A stretch of 64,000 bases of DNA, from the NCBI RefSeq assembly GCF_900187295.1, contig NZ_LT906473.1:1984001-2048000 (forward strand). Reading direction: 5' to 3'. The translations under genes were made by a program, and so were the position numbers. This DNA comes from Corynebacterium cystitidis. Its GTDB lineage: Bacteria > Actinomycetota > Actinomycetes > Mycobacteriales > Mycobacteriaceae. Below are positions 40,340 through 49,295 of the stretch, piece by piece; positions within the stretch are counted from its first letter, which is position 1; every line of letters starts with the position of its first letter. The notes under the pieces were generated by a model. It ran no database searches and was not told the origin of the DNA. It worked only from the letters and a program-made list of their open reading frames with translations.

Positions 40340-42598
40340 ATGGGAACTGTCGCTGGCGATAACCAGGAAGATCAAGTACCGCACCAGTTCATCACTCCTC
40401 TTCCCTTGCGCAGCAACACCCTTGCTCTGAAAAAATCGCAAGTTGGCCTGTCCTCTTTTAGTAACGCAACGCTTAGTGTCTACCGCACCATTGCTATCGG
40501 TTGCGGGACCTTATGGGCTTTATACCTCGGTGTTCAGCTTGTTCGCATAGAAAATAGTGTTATAGCCAGTCCTGTGGCACACATGGCGGTACTCTTTTTC
40601 TTCTTGACCTCCTGCGCAATCATTGGTACCTGCGTTATCGATACACTGACGGTGTACCGGTCCGCACTACTGACAGGGGGACTGCTCTACATAACCGTCC
40701 TGCTGGCCCATATTATCTGTCTGGTGTTTTTAGGCCATTCCCCCTTCACTGGCGCTGGACTTGGCGACTACGGTGGCGTCCCATGCATCATGCTGGCAGC
40801 CGCAATCGCCCGACAGTGGGCCCTCGTGCTGATTATCGCGGTGATCTGCTTATCGGTGGCAACGAACGACAACCTCCTCGACGCACCATGGCACATGACC
40901 TCGGCGGGGATCTTCTATTCGAGTGTTTTAATGATCCCTTTCGTTGTCTTTCTCCATTCCAGCATTACGACGACACGGGCTGCCGACCGCCTAGCAACCC
41001 GTTCACTAGAAGTGTTTTTCAGTGCCAGCCAACAGTCTATGCTGCGCTATCTCCACACTAATTTTTTAGGATACCTACATGACCAGGTGATTAATCAGCT
41101 GCGCGCGGTGTCTTTAGGCATCACTCAAACCGACGTTGCACGGGAGAGCTGGAACAAAGCCACCCAGAATCAGAACGACACAGACCAGAGACTAGTTCAC
41201 CACCTCCCGCTTTCCCAAGTGATCGTCGGCTGGAAATCCACCATTCGTGCCGTTCACCCTCACGCACGCATCACCGCCCCGCACGATGCGCCTTTCCAGA
41301 AAAAAGTACCTGAGATGGTAGCTACCACAATGCTAGAGGCCACAATGGAGGCCCTGGCAAATTGTGCGGCGCACGCACCCGAAAGCACACCGACCATCAC
41401 CATTGACATCGCAGACGGCGTGGCTGTCACCATCGACGACAACGGCCCCGGTTTTCACCTGGACCAGATACCCCACGACCGCGCCGGAATTCGGATCGCC
41501 ATCAGCGGGCGCATGTCAGCCCTCCCTGGGGGCCACGCCACCATCGACAGTACTATCGGGCGCGGTACAACAGTGCATTTAAGTTGGTCTCCTCATTCCC
41601 CCACCGAACTTCCGCAGTTGCGTATCCCAACCGTTCAGGAATTAACAGGTATCGGTGCGTTGCGCACGCCATGGAGTGCCGCCGTTTTCTTCGCTTTTAC
41701 TCTTGTGATCTCCTACCAGTTCTGGCCGACTATAGTGTGGCCAGTTTTTATTATCGCCCTAGCTGCTGTGGCCTCGTCGTTAAGCGCGGTGTTGAGTGGT
41801 AAGCAGTATCGGCTGGAACTTCGAGCAGCCGTCATCGCCGGTGTGTCCAATGTGGTGTTCATAGCAGCCGCTGGGATAGCAACAAAAACCCAGCTCGAGC
41901 ATTGGCCATACGTGTGGTACCCGTGGGTGTTTGTGCTGCTGTGTAGTTATCTGCTGATGCGGGACCGTGCAGCAGTCGGACTCATCTCGTGGATTACGGG
42001 AGTCTGCCTCGACGCGCTGCTCATACACCTTGGAATAGCGGGCGGTACAGTCACATTCCAAGGTTTGCTGTGGCCAGCAGTCCTACTTCTGGCCTCATGG
42101 CTGATGCCGCGTTTGGTACGTAAAGCAGCAGCGCAGTTGCCAAACCTGTGGCGTGAGTTCTCCACCGCTAGTATCGCCTCGGTGATGGACCACGTACAGC
42201 ACACCTTTAATGAGGAGGCAACCAAATGGGTAGATAGGCAGTTCAAGCTTGCTACTGACCCCTCTCTGCCCAGTCACGTCGTGCGCCAGCGTGCCCAGCT
42301 ACTTGAACTGAGACTGCGCGACTGCATTCGCTGCCCGCTTTTCGACGAACCACACTTGACTGAATCCGTGTGGCGCGCCCGCAGACGAGGTGCCACCGTG
42401 ACGCTGTACGACGACCGCCTCAGCGAACCCGACCCGACGTGGCACACACAACTCATAGCACAGCTAGTGCAGGTACTTGATCAGCTCGGTGAAGGCGGCG
42501 AACTCTCTACTCGTTTGTATCCGCCGGGGCGCTCCACTTACGCCACTGTGCTGTGGTCAGCAAACGCCGAAGCTCCCGTAGAGCGACTTCGTTTCTAA
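40340..42598 (+). CDS. Large sensor histidine kinase with central kinase core and second membrane domain
   Basis: 752-aa membrane kinase. An N-terminal block of about six helices (residues 50-225) leads to a HisKA_3-type segment with probable phospho-His in GYLHDQVINQLRAVSLGI (about 250). The HATPase has ATMEALANCAAHA and VTIDDNGPGFHLDQIP. A second block of about six helices (about 440-595) follows. The last about 130 residues (SVWRARRRGATVTLYDD, LYPPGRSTYATVLW) look like a degenerate second ATPase lobe. This layout is unusual. ATG 40340 is taken as start; GTG 40325 overlaps the regulator gene. Confidence 0.8.
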   Translation: MGTVAGDNQEDQVPHQFITPLPLRSNTLALKKSQVGLSSFSNATLSVYRTIAIGCGTLWALYLGVQLVRIENSVIASPVAHMAVLFFFLTSCAIIGTCVIDTLTVYRSALLTGGLLYITVLLAHIICLVFLGHSPFTGAGLGDYGGVPCIMLAAAIARQWALVLIIAVICLSVATNDNLLDAPWHMTSAGIFYSSVLMIPFVVFLHSSITTTRAADRLATRSLEVFFSASQQSMLRYLHTNFLGYLHDQVINQLRAVSLGITQTDVARESWNKATQNQNDTDQRLVHHLPLSQVIVGWKSTIRAVHPHARITAPHDAPFQKKVPEMVATTMLEATMEALANCAAHAPESTPTITIDIADGVAVTIDDNGPGFHLDQIPHDRAGIRIAISGRMSALPGGHATIDSTIGRGTTVHLSWSPHSPTELPQLRIPTVQELTGIGALRTPWSAAVFFAFTLVISYQFWPTIVWPVFIIALAAVASSLSAVLSGKQYRLELRAAVIAGVSNVVFIAAAGIATKTQLEHWPYVWYPWVFVLLCSYLLMRDRAAVGLISWITGVCLDALLIHLGIAGGTVTFQGLLWPAVLLLASWLMPRLVRKAAAQLPNLWREFSTASIASVMDHVQHTFNEEATKWVDRQFKLATDPSLPSHVVRQRAQLLELRLRDCIRCPLFDEPHLTESVWRARRRGATVTLYDDRLSEPDPTWHTQLIAQLVQVLDQLGEGGELSTRLYPPGRSTYATVLWSANAEAPVERLRF

Positions 42599-42599
42599 G

Positions 42600-42833
42600 C
42601 TAACCCGCCTTACCTGGTGGGTCTTTACGCAGAACACCCTGCACTCGGCCGCCGCGGATGGATCCCTTGGGAAACATCGTCGGCGGCTTTTTGATATTCA
42701 TCTGGCGCGCAATTTCCTGCTGGCGGGCAGTCTCCTCGAGCTGATATTGGGCTTTGGCCAGGGCGGCCTCAAAATCTGCCATGCGCTTCATAGTGCGGCG
42801 CTGGAACTGTTCGGCAAACTCGTAGAAATCCAT
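42600..42833 (-). CDS. Small helical protein of unknown function
   Basis: 77 aa, rich in Gln/Glu/Ala/Arg and mostly helical up to residue 50 (FQRRTMKRMADFEAALAKAQYQLEETARQQ), with a basic Gly/Lys/Pro tail. No family is recognised. Its start overlaps the last base of the preceding 458-aa gene, so it is the third gene of a coupled operon. Confidence 0.65.
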   Translation of the reverse strand: MDFYEFAEQFQRRTMKRMADFEAALAKAQYQLEETARQQEIARQMNIKKPPTMFPKGSIRGGRVQGVLRKDPPGKAG

Positions 42834-44209
42834 TAGAACGTCTCTACCTTTCGGGCACGCGTCGCTGGCTCCGGATCGGGCTCAGGAGTAGGGGTGTGGT
42901 CTGGGGCTGTATCGGCTATCGAACTGGACAAAGAACTCGACTGTGTTCCCGCAGGAACAACTTCAGGATCGATGAACGCACCACCGCCTTTTTTCGGTGG
43001 CGGGGTGGGTTCCTCAACCTCTGCCAGCTCCGGCGGCGGTGGGATCACACCCTCCTCGGTTGGCGGACCAGGCTCCGGGCCGGGATCTGGAGCGGGAACG
43101 GGATCTGGAGTAGGTTCAGAAATACCAACCTCAAAGGGGCACTCGCACGCCTCAAACAACCCGGCATTCAGCGCCGCCAACCCGCCTAAAGACGACGCTG
43201 CCCCCACCTCACCGAGCGGGCTTGTCATCATCTGCGTCACGTCCTCTGTACTTACCGACGGCGGGCTGAAGTCTTGCAAACCAGCAAGATCAAGTGTGGC
43301 GTTGACGTCGATGTTCACATTGAAGTTGATTTCTAAACCGCCTGCCGATGCGGCGTGTGTAGTCATCGCCTCAGATAAGGTAGGGATCTCGGGGGAACTT
43401 CCAGGCACGTCGATTCCGTCTACAGGAATTCCGGCCGCAGGCTGAGCTGCGATAGTTTTATTTGAGCTCTCCGCCGGCACAGCAGCGCCAGCCTCAGGGT
43501 GCGCCACTGGTTCAGGCGCAGCAACGGGGTGGCCTGGATCTGGTGTTTCGTCAACTTCGCACACCTCCCGGCAGTTCTTTTCCAACTGGTCAAGAACAGT
43601 TGCGATGCACTTGTTCGTATCGTCACTCGTTCCAACAGCAGAAATAAGGCCGTTGACAACTGCGTCAAGAACAAATCCACTAAGCAACCCCACAGGTGTG
43701 AACCGTGTCAGCTTCAACACTCTGAGCACACCGCCTAACACCAAGCTCAGAGACATGTCACTGGATTTCACGATGTCATTCATCGAACTGGCACCAGCAC
43801 ACAGATCCTCAATCAGGTTCTCAACACAATCAGAGTACTCAACCTGGTTTTGCTGATAACATTGCTCAGCTTCTCCAGGAGCACCACCGCCAATGCCCCC
43901 GAGCAAATCTGGTAAGAGTTCACCAAGAACACCCACTGTCTTCTCCCCGATAGCATGCAAAACACCATCAATTACAGGATTGTGGCGACCTCTGCCACGC
44001 CCACGGCCACGCCCCGGTGACGTCACCGTCAACCCACTCGCAGCCAGATCGACGGCACCTGCGTCAAACCCCTCGCGCTGGCTCATAGACGATTCCACCG
44101 TACTCAACTCGACTTCAATCTGGTGTGCGTTCGCAGCCTGCATGATCTGGTGCCCGTTCAGTTCACGCCTAATCTCGCGAACCAGCGTTGTTGGGTTAGC
44201 CAATGTCAT
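42833..44209 (-). CDS. Pro-rich ESX-neighbourhood protein (Rv3439c-like)
   Basis: 458-aa protein without signal peptide. A helical N-terminal 50 residues is followed by an RGRGRGRGRH stretch (about 67-77) and a Gly/Leu-rich amphipathic region. Next come a Cys-rich helical segment (EQCYQQNQVEYSDCVENLIEDLC) and a Pro/Glu-rich C-terminus. Position between glmM and glmS matches the Ala/Pro-rich gene Rv3439c of M. tuberculosis. Size and layout (helical head, low-complexity tail) would suit a type VII substrate or partner, but no YxxxD/E export motif was confirmed. It overlaps both operon neighbours. Confidence 0.68.
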   Translation of the reverse strand: MTLANPTTLVREIRRELNGHQIMQAANAHQIEVELSTVESSMSQREGFDAGAVDLAASGLTVTSPGRGRGRGRGRHNPVIDGVLHAIGEKTVGVLGELLPDLLGGIGGGAPGEAEQCYQQNQVEYSDCVENLIEDLCAGASSMNDIVKSSDMSLSLVLGGVLRVLKLTRFTPVGLLSGFVLDAVVNGLISAVGTSDDTNKCIATVLDQLEKNCREVCEVDETPDPGHPVAAPEPVAHPEAGAAVPAESSNKTIAAQPAAGIPVDGIDVPGSSPEIPTLSEAMTTHAASAGGLEINFNVNIDVNATLDLAGLQDFSPPSVSTEDVTQMMTSPLGEVGAASSLGGLAALNAGLFEACECPFEVGISEPTPDPVPAPDPGPEPGPPTEEGVIPPPPELAEVEEPTPPPKKGGGAFIDPEVVPAGTQSSSLSSSIADTAPDHTPTPEPDPEPATRARKVETF

Positions 44210-44501
44210 TGCGACTCAACTCCCCCACGTTTTCTTCCTCTGTGCCCTCGATTGCATCAGTCGCGGCAGCAATCTGGTCGAAGTGGCGCAGCCGCGCCTC
44301 CAAACGCCGGATCGTGCCCTGCTGCACCTCCTCCAAGGCCGCAGCCAACCTCTCACCGCGCTCCGCGAACCCAGCGCCCGCAGCAGACACCGGGAAGAAA
44401 GGAGAATCCTTCTCCGCAATCCGCCGCAATGTGGACACCTCATCGTGTGCTTGTTGCAACGCTGCCCGGATCGCGTCAAGATCCGCATGCATACCCGCCA
44501 T
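44196..44501 (-). CDS. Small helical WXG100-like protein (Rv3440c-like)
   Basis: 101 aa, predicted to be two long helices (HADLDAIRAALQQAHDEVSTLRRIAEK, then FAERGERLAAALEEVQQGTIRRLEARLRHFDQI) separated by a turn, the size and shape of WXG100/ESX proteins but without a clear W-x-G. ATG 44501 is preceded by GGGGGAGG with 5-bp spacing. It is first in a three-gene operon with 14-bp overlap to the next gene. The location matches mycobacterial Rv3440c. Function unknown. Confidence 0.7.
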   Translation of the reverse strand: MAGMHADLDAIRAALQQAHDEVSTLRRIAEKDSPFFPVSAAGAGFAERGERLAAALEEVQQGTIRRLEARLRHFDQIAAATDAIEGTEEENVGELSRNDIG

Positions 44502-44577
44502 CAAAGCCTCCCCCTCATATTGTTAGTCTCACTGCATCACAATGCCTTCCCCCTTATTGGACTGCCAAAGACGGCAA

Positions 44578-44622
44578 AAGGTTCCATCAAAACCCAAAAA
44601 GTTTTTGAGTTCTGATGGAACC
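44578..44622. terminator. Near-perfect loopless hairpin downstream of glmM
   Basis: Arms AAGGTTCCATCA and TGATGGAACCTT enclose AAACCC-AAAAA/TTTTT-GAGTT, which pair with each other with two mismatches. The whole 45 bp folds on itself with almost no loop. It lies between the glmM stop and the Rv3440c-like start and probably ends glmM transcription. Confidence 0.7.
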
Positions 44623-44641
44623 TTCGTCGATAAGCGAAAAA

Positions 44642-45985
44642 CTAAACCGCAGCCACCACTGCCACAAGACACCCAGCAACCTTACGCGCCTGCTCTTCCT
44701 CCGCGGCCTCCACCATGACGCGGAACAGTTCCTCGGTGCCGGAAGGACGCAGCAAGACACGGCCCGTGTCACCAAGCTCGGCCTCAGCCTCAGCAATAGC
44801 GTCTATGACCTCGTCAGACTTCATGATCGCGGATTTATCGGGCACAGGTACGTTAATCAAGATCTGCGGCAGCACCTGCATCACACTTGCCAGCTCAGCC
44901 AGCGACTTGCCGGTCTCAGCCATCCGCGCCATCAACATCAGGCCAGACAAAGTACCATCGCCTGTGGTCGCGTGGCGTGGCAAAACGATGTGGCCAGACT
45001 GCTCTCCACCCAAGGAGAAGTTACCCTCGTTGAGCGCCTCAAGCACATAACGATCCCCCACCGCGGTCTCCACCATCTCGATGCCCTCGCGCTGCATCGC
45101 AAGCTTTAAGCCCAAGTTGCTCATCACAGTGGCCACCAGGGTGGACTTGCGCAGGTTCGTTTTCTCCTTCATGCTCACCGCCAGGATCGCCATGATCTGG
45201 TCGCCATCAACAACATTGCCCTCAGCATCCACGGCCAGACAACGGTCCGCGTCACCGTCGTGCGCCAACCCCAGGTCCGCGCCGTGCTCAACAACAGCCT
45301 TACGGATGTGCTCCATGTGAGTGGAACCACAATTGTCATTGATGTTGAACGCATCTGGTTTGTTGAAAATAGACACAACCTCGGCTCCCGCTGCGGCATA
45401 CGCTTTCGGAGCCACCGTGCTGGCAGCGCCATTGGCGGCATCCACAACGACCGTAATGCCTGACAGATCAGTATCAACGGCTTCCTTCAGGTGCTTCAGG
45501 TAGCGTCCCTGCGCATCTGGGGCTTCCTCGATCACGCGACCAACACCAGTACCGGTGGGGCCGCCCTCGCCGATCAGGTCCAGCTCCTTTTCGATCTCAT
45601 CCTCGACATCATCAGGCAGCTTCTTTCCACCTGCAGAGAAGAACTTGATGCCATTATCCGGCATCGGGTTATGGGAAGCGGAAATCATCACACCGATATC
45701 AGCACCATAATCATCAGTAAGAAAAGCCAGGCCAGGGGTGGGGATAACCCCAACACGCAGGACGTCCACACCACGTGAGGCCATGCCAGCCGCCATCGCT
45801 GCTGCCAACATTTCACCAGAGACACGTGGGTCGCGCCCGATCAGTGCGATTGGGCGGCGTTTATGCGATCCACGATCCTTGGTAAGCACATTTGCCGCCG
45901 CCGCGCCGAGCTTAAGAGCCAGAGATGCAGTAAGTGTTTCATTAGCTAAGCCACGAACACCGTCAGTTCCAAACAGTCGAGTCAT
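44642..45985 (-). CDS. glmM: Phosphoglucosamine mutase
   Basis: 447-aa enzyme converting glucosamine-6-phosphate to glucosamine-1-phosphate for UDP-GlcNAc. The phosphoserine loop is [18 protein letters not shown] (about residue 103), the metal site [14 protein letters not shown], the sugar loop GGEQSGHIV, and the phosphate loop [16 protein letters not shown]. It starts [18 protein letters not shown]. Works directly after GlmS, encoded on the same strand about 6 kb away. Confidence 0.95.
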   Translation of the reverse strand: MTRLFGTDGVRGLANETLTASLALKLGAAAANVLTKDRGSHKRRPIALIGRDPRVSGEMLAAAMAAGMASRGVDVLRVGVIPTPGLAFLTDDYGADIGVMISASHNPMPDNGIKFFSAGGKKLPDDVEDEIEKELDLIGEGGPTGTGVGRVIEEAPDAQGRYLKHLKEAVDTDLSGITVVVDAANGAASTVAPKAYAAAGAEVVSIFNKPDAFNINDNCGSTHMEHIRKAVVEHGADLGLAHDGDADRCLAVDAEGNVVDGDQIMAILAVSMKEKTNLRKSTLVATVMSNLGLKLAMQREGIEMVETAVGDRYVLEALNEGNFSLGGEQSGHIVLPRHATTGDGTLSGLMLMARMAETGKSLAELASVMQVLPQILINVPVPDKSAIMKSDEVIDAIAEAEAELGDTGRVLLRPSGTEELFRVMVEAAEEEQARKVAGCLVAVVAAV

Positions 45986-46178
45986 GCATTCTATTATGCC
46001 TGTTATTATGCCTGGGTGACGCAGCGATGTGAAATATGGCCAATTGAAACTTCCTACATTGCGTGTCCCACGTCACTTCCTGGAGTCGTTTCCCAGTGGC
46101 ATTGGATAGATGTCGGAGCCGGTATCGCAACAATCATCAAAGTTTTGACATGGGATCGCGCCAAATGAGCACGTACAC

Positions 46179-46517
46179 ATGCGGGAAGGACATAACGCAC
46201 GCGCTTTGACCCCGCTGGATATTCGCACCACTGACGACAACCCCACAGGCATGATAACCACCTTTTTCGCCACCGAAGGCGATGCAATCTACTTTCACAC
46301 CGGAGGCCATCTTGGCCTTCAGCCCGGACCAGTCACTGTTTATGATGCCGATCTAACGTTTCTTCGTGACCTTAATAGACGTGGTTTTCTTTGTGATGAG
46401 GCGTATACCCCATCTGCAGTCAGCCGTTTCGTTCCCTTTGCGAAGATCGTCGGACCGAATGATGAGGCGTGGTCGCATCAAATGCTTCAAAAAATTCTGG
46501 ACCACTATTGTGATTAG
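46179..46517 (+). CDS. Hypothetical protein in accessory patch
   Basis: 112 aa, not recognised. The fold looks mixed (TTFFATEGDAIYFHTGGHLGLQPGPVTVYDADLTFLRDLNRRG) with a central His-Thr-Gly-Gly turn. No upstream in-frame start exists because a stop lies 33 bp before the ATG, and no strong ribosome site is seen. The region differs in composition from its neighbours. Could be a truncated gene. Confidence 0.45.
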   Translation: MREGHNARALTPLDIRTTDDNPTGMITTFFATEGDAIYFHTGGHLGLQPGPVTVYDADLTFLRDLNRRGFLCDEAYTPSAVSRFVPFAKIVGPNDEAWSHQMLQKILDHYCD

Positions 46518-46630
46518 AGACACATATTGCTAAATCTTGTAACAAGTATCACTTTACCGGCCCTCAGTGTGGCGGGCTAAATCTCGTAAAACTCCGCCTA
46601 CTTGAGGACAAGACTCACAGGGAGGAAATC

Positions 46631-47071
46631 ATGCCGTTAAAGAAATTTGGACTTGCACTAGGAGGAGCAATTTCTGCCACCCTCTTTGTTGGCGTAATGA
46701 ATGAGCCAACGGCTTTTGCAGAAGTGAACCATGAGACTTCAAGGCTAGTTGAGCAATCTTTTAATCTTTCGCCTGGCGGCTCGTTGGGTGTGTCGCCTGA
46801 CGAAAGGTGGGAGTCTATCACTGCGGAAGTTTCACCAAATGATTACAAAGAAGCAGGGCTTACCGCCAATGCAGCAAATCTCGCTCCAACCTGTATAAAC
46901 GCTGTTGAGGAATGGGGCTTTATTCAGGTTTACAATCGATGCGGAGTCGATATCCGGGTGAAGGTAGTTATGGCCTTTGGTCCGGATTCACCATGTCACA
47001 TCGTGGTTGACGGCACACGTCATAATATCTCTCCAGCGTTTGGCCGTATCGATCGCGTTGAATTGTGTTGA
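46631..47071 (+). CDS. Secreted tendamistat-like (alpha-amylase-inhibitor fold) protein
   Basis: 146-aa secreted protein. GGGAGGAA precedes the ATG. A Sec signal peptide spans residues 1-30 (cleavage after AFA), then a 50-residue linker. Residues 86-146 have four Cys at 88, 104, 122 and 146. The first two spacings (16 and 18) equal those of the Streptomyces inhibitor tendamistat (Cys11, 27, 45). A Trp lies seven residues after the first Cys (W95) exactly as its Trp18. The inhibitory Trp-Arg-Tyr is Trp-Gly-Phe here, so amylase inhibition is doubtful; the fold call is inference from spacing. Confidence 0.68.
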   Translation: MPLKKFGLALGGAISATLFVGVMNEPTAFAEVNHETSRLVEQSFNLSPGGSLGVSPDERWESITAEVSPNDYKEAGLTANAANLAPTCINAVEEWGFIQVYNRCGVDIRVKVVMAFGPDSPCHIVVDGTRHNISPAFGRIDRVELC

Positions 47072-47218
47072 AACGCAATCCTGACAATCTACCCATATTG
47101 TGTTTCGGAGCCGAAACTGCTGAAGCGGTAAAGGCTGGACAAACATCTTCAGTCCACCAGGCAATTGGTGAGCTGGAGGTGGGACACCCCCCCGATTAAG
47201 CAAGAGGAGGAGCGTTAA

Positions 47219-47566
47219 ATGGAAACAAACCCTGAGAAGATAATCACCAACATTCTTGACGATATGGCGGAAATAGGAGATTGGACGAGCATCTCAGATG
47301 CTCTCGGCGCAAATGGCCGCAACTCTCATTTTGCAAGTCGCGAGGAAGTGTTGACAATTCTTTTGGCGATCAAGCAGAGCCCAGAACTTGCCATAGGACG
47401 GCTTGACGATGGATTTAAAGATCTTCCTGACAGTTGGGATCCTGCAGAGATAACCGTAGAGATTTTCAGGGACCCACAACCTGCAGGAGCGATGATGGAG
47501 GTCCTGATGCGACCGACTGGCCAATGGCCTCAACGAAAAGAAAGCTCGGATTCCCCAACAACGTAA
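47219..47566 (+). CDS. Hypothetical acidic protein
   Basis: 115 aa, soluble, acidic, predicted helical in the first 60 residues (ETNPEKIITNILDDMAEIGDWTSISDAL) and mixed afterwards. A very good AGGAGGAG site lies 6 bp before the ATG, so it is probably expressed. No family recognised. Size, acidity and position between a secreted-protein gene and IS remnants would fit an immunity-type protein, but this is only a guess. Confidence 0.5.
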   Translation: METNPEKIITNILDDMAEIGDWTSISDALGANGRNSHFASREEVLTILLAIKQSPELAIGRLDDGFKDLPDSWDPAEITVEIFRDPQPAGAMMEVLMRPTGQWPQRKESSDSPTT

Positions 47567-47660
47567 ATCTGGCCACCGAATAATAGGGACGTGGCACCAG
47601 GATAGGTGCCTTCACGTCGACCAGAAATCAACCAGCAATCTACCTAAGGACGAATTTCCC

Positions 47661-48205
47661 ATGGTTTTCTTAAGACGCAGAATTATATTCGCTCTCATCA
47701 TGGCCGACAATCAGCTGATCACTAAATATCGACGTAAACATAAACGCACCACTATTGCTGATCCCGGCGCCGACTACCGAGAAGACCTGCTGGATCGTCA
47801 CTTTACTCCGGCTGTGCCCACCACCTCCCTGTGCGGGGATATCACCTACCTACGCACCGCCCACGGCTGGATGTATCTCGCCACCGTGATTGACCTGACC
47901 ACCAGGATGGTGGTCGGTTGGCAGGTCGGTGACCGAATGAGTGCCCAACTAGTTGTCGATGCTTTGATGATGGCACACCAAGCAGGCTATGTGGCAGGTA
48001 ACGCAGTGTTTCACTCCGACCGGGGTTCACAATACACCTCGAAACAGTTCACAGAAGCCGCCGAAAGGCTGGACGTGCGTCTTAGTATCGGGGCGGTCGG
48101 TGCGTGTTGGGATAACGCTGTAGCAGAGTCCTTCTTCTCAACCCTCAAGCTGCACTTGTTGTTCGACCGGAAACAATTTCCCTCAAAGTTTGATGCCCGA
48201 TTCGC
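47661..48205 (+). mobile_element. IS3-family transposase orfB remnant
   Basis: Integrase core of an IS3-type OrfB: CGDITYLRTAHGWMYLATVIDL (first Asp), VFHSDRGSQYTSKQF (second Asp) and WDNAVAESFFSTLK (Glu), so the DDE triad is present. The N-terminal HTH_21 part and the C-terminal end are missing, and the frame passes into the adjoining IS21 remnant near 48205. Not expected to be active. Confidence 0.82.
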
Positions 48206-48921
48206 CGGCATTTTTTCGTTCGCTGCGGCGGTGACAAAAAGCAGACCGGAATACGGCAGTACCGCCACAAACAGCGACGCCTTAAACGCAACCTCCCCGC
48301 TGGCTTGATCAACGATCGCTACTTTATCCCCAGCCCAATCAACGTAGAGCTCTTGGCCGGGTTCATGAGCAATAACCGCGACGAGATCCTGGGCTCGAAT
48401 GAACTCTTTCAAACCGTCACAAAACTGGGAGTACTGGTATTTCACCAATCCATCAGCACACGAAGCCGATAGGTAGTCCATCCACAGCCTATGCCGGGTA
48501 ACATGCTTATCGTCTTTGAGCCTATCGGCTAGAGCCTTAAAATCAGGCTGGTCATAGGTCCTACTTCGTGTGGTACGACCGTCACTGAAATAGTCATCAA
48601 ACCAACCAGGCGGCAACTGTTTAAAGGACTCTTCGGTGATCGCTTCCTGGTCAATGACTTTCTTAACACGAGAAATATCACGACGAGAACAGCCTAGAGT
48701 ATGCGAGATCTGAGAGTAACTCGCCCCATCTAGACACATCGCCATGATGTGTTTGAAGTTGGCCATAAAGACCGTCTCCTTCCATATCGATGTCGACACG
48801 ACACCGCCTCATGGCGGCATCGCCAACACCAACTATGGAACAAAGGTCCAGACAGTACCGGATCTACGGAATGCCAGTACCAACTACGCGGAAACACGGT
48901 ACCAACTACCCCGAAACGACA
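48205..48921 (-). mobile_element. IS21-family IstA remnant with terminal repeats
   Basis: The coding part runs from ATG 48766 (MANFKHIMAMCLDGASYSQIS) leftward through the HTH region and LYVDWAGDKVAIVD. It stops at AAANEKMPA at the junction with the IS3 fragment, so only the 5' part of istA remains. Upstream, two 22-bp-spaced copies of GTACCAACTAC plus a third partial copy mark the IS21 end; the tip TGTCGTTTCGG ends at about 48921. IstB is absent. Confidence 0.75.
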
Positions 48922-49160
48922 GATGTGACCGCATCAACTTCCGCGCAAGTCCGATGGGATCAGTGAGCGGTAGCGAGAGTTTCGCTGCACTTTACATTTG
49001 TCCGTACCGCAGTAACGTTTGTGCTTCGCCGCAGGACTATCCTCCATCAACGCTGCAAGATAATGAGTGTCGACATCAAGCAACGTACCGAATGCTGAAC
49101 GTCTTAAATGAGATTCGGCGCTCGCCGTTCATTCCAGCAAACACAAATTCAAAAAACAAA
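48922..49160. other. Intergenic stretch between IS21 end and rpsI terminator
   Basis: No gene, RNA or clear regulatory site is supported. Open frames here lack ribosome sites and family similarity. It probably is residual insertion-site DNA. Confidence 0.5.
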
Positions 49161-49200
49161 ACGCCGCCTCGCTCCCAAAAAGTGGGAAGCGAGGCGGCGT
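49161..49200 (-). terminator. Intrinsic terminator of rplM-rpsI
   Basis: An approximately 17-bp GC-rich stem (ACGCCGCCTCGC...), with one bulged base and a 5-base loop. On the minus strand it is followed by TTTTGTTTTTT. It lies about 95 bp after the rpsI stop. Confidence 0.88.
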
Positions 49201-49295
49201 TCGTCGTAAAGCGCTCGCGGTCTGCGTTAACGAGTTCTCCGTTAACCGATCCGCATGTCCCGTTAACCGAGCTTGCGAGGTTAACGCTTGCGAGA

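Noticed and set aside
46054..46287. Minus-strand open frame (77 aa) beside glmM
   Set aside because: No ribosome site, no family features, Cys/Trp/Arg-rich composition of a chance frame.
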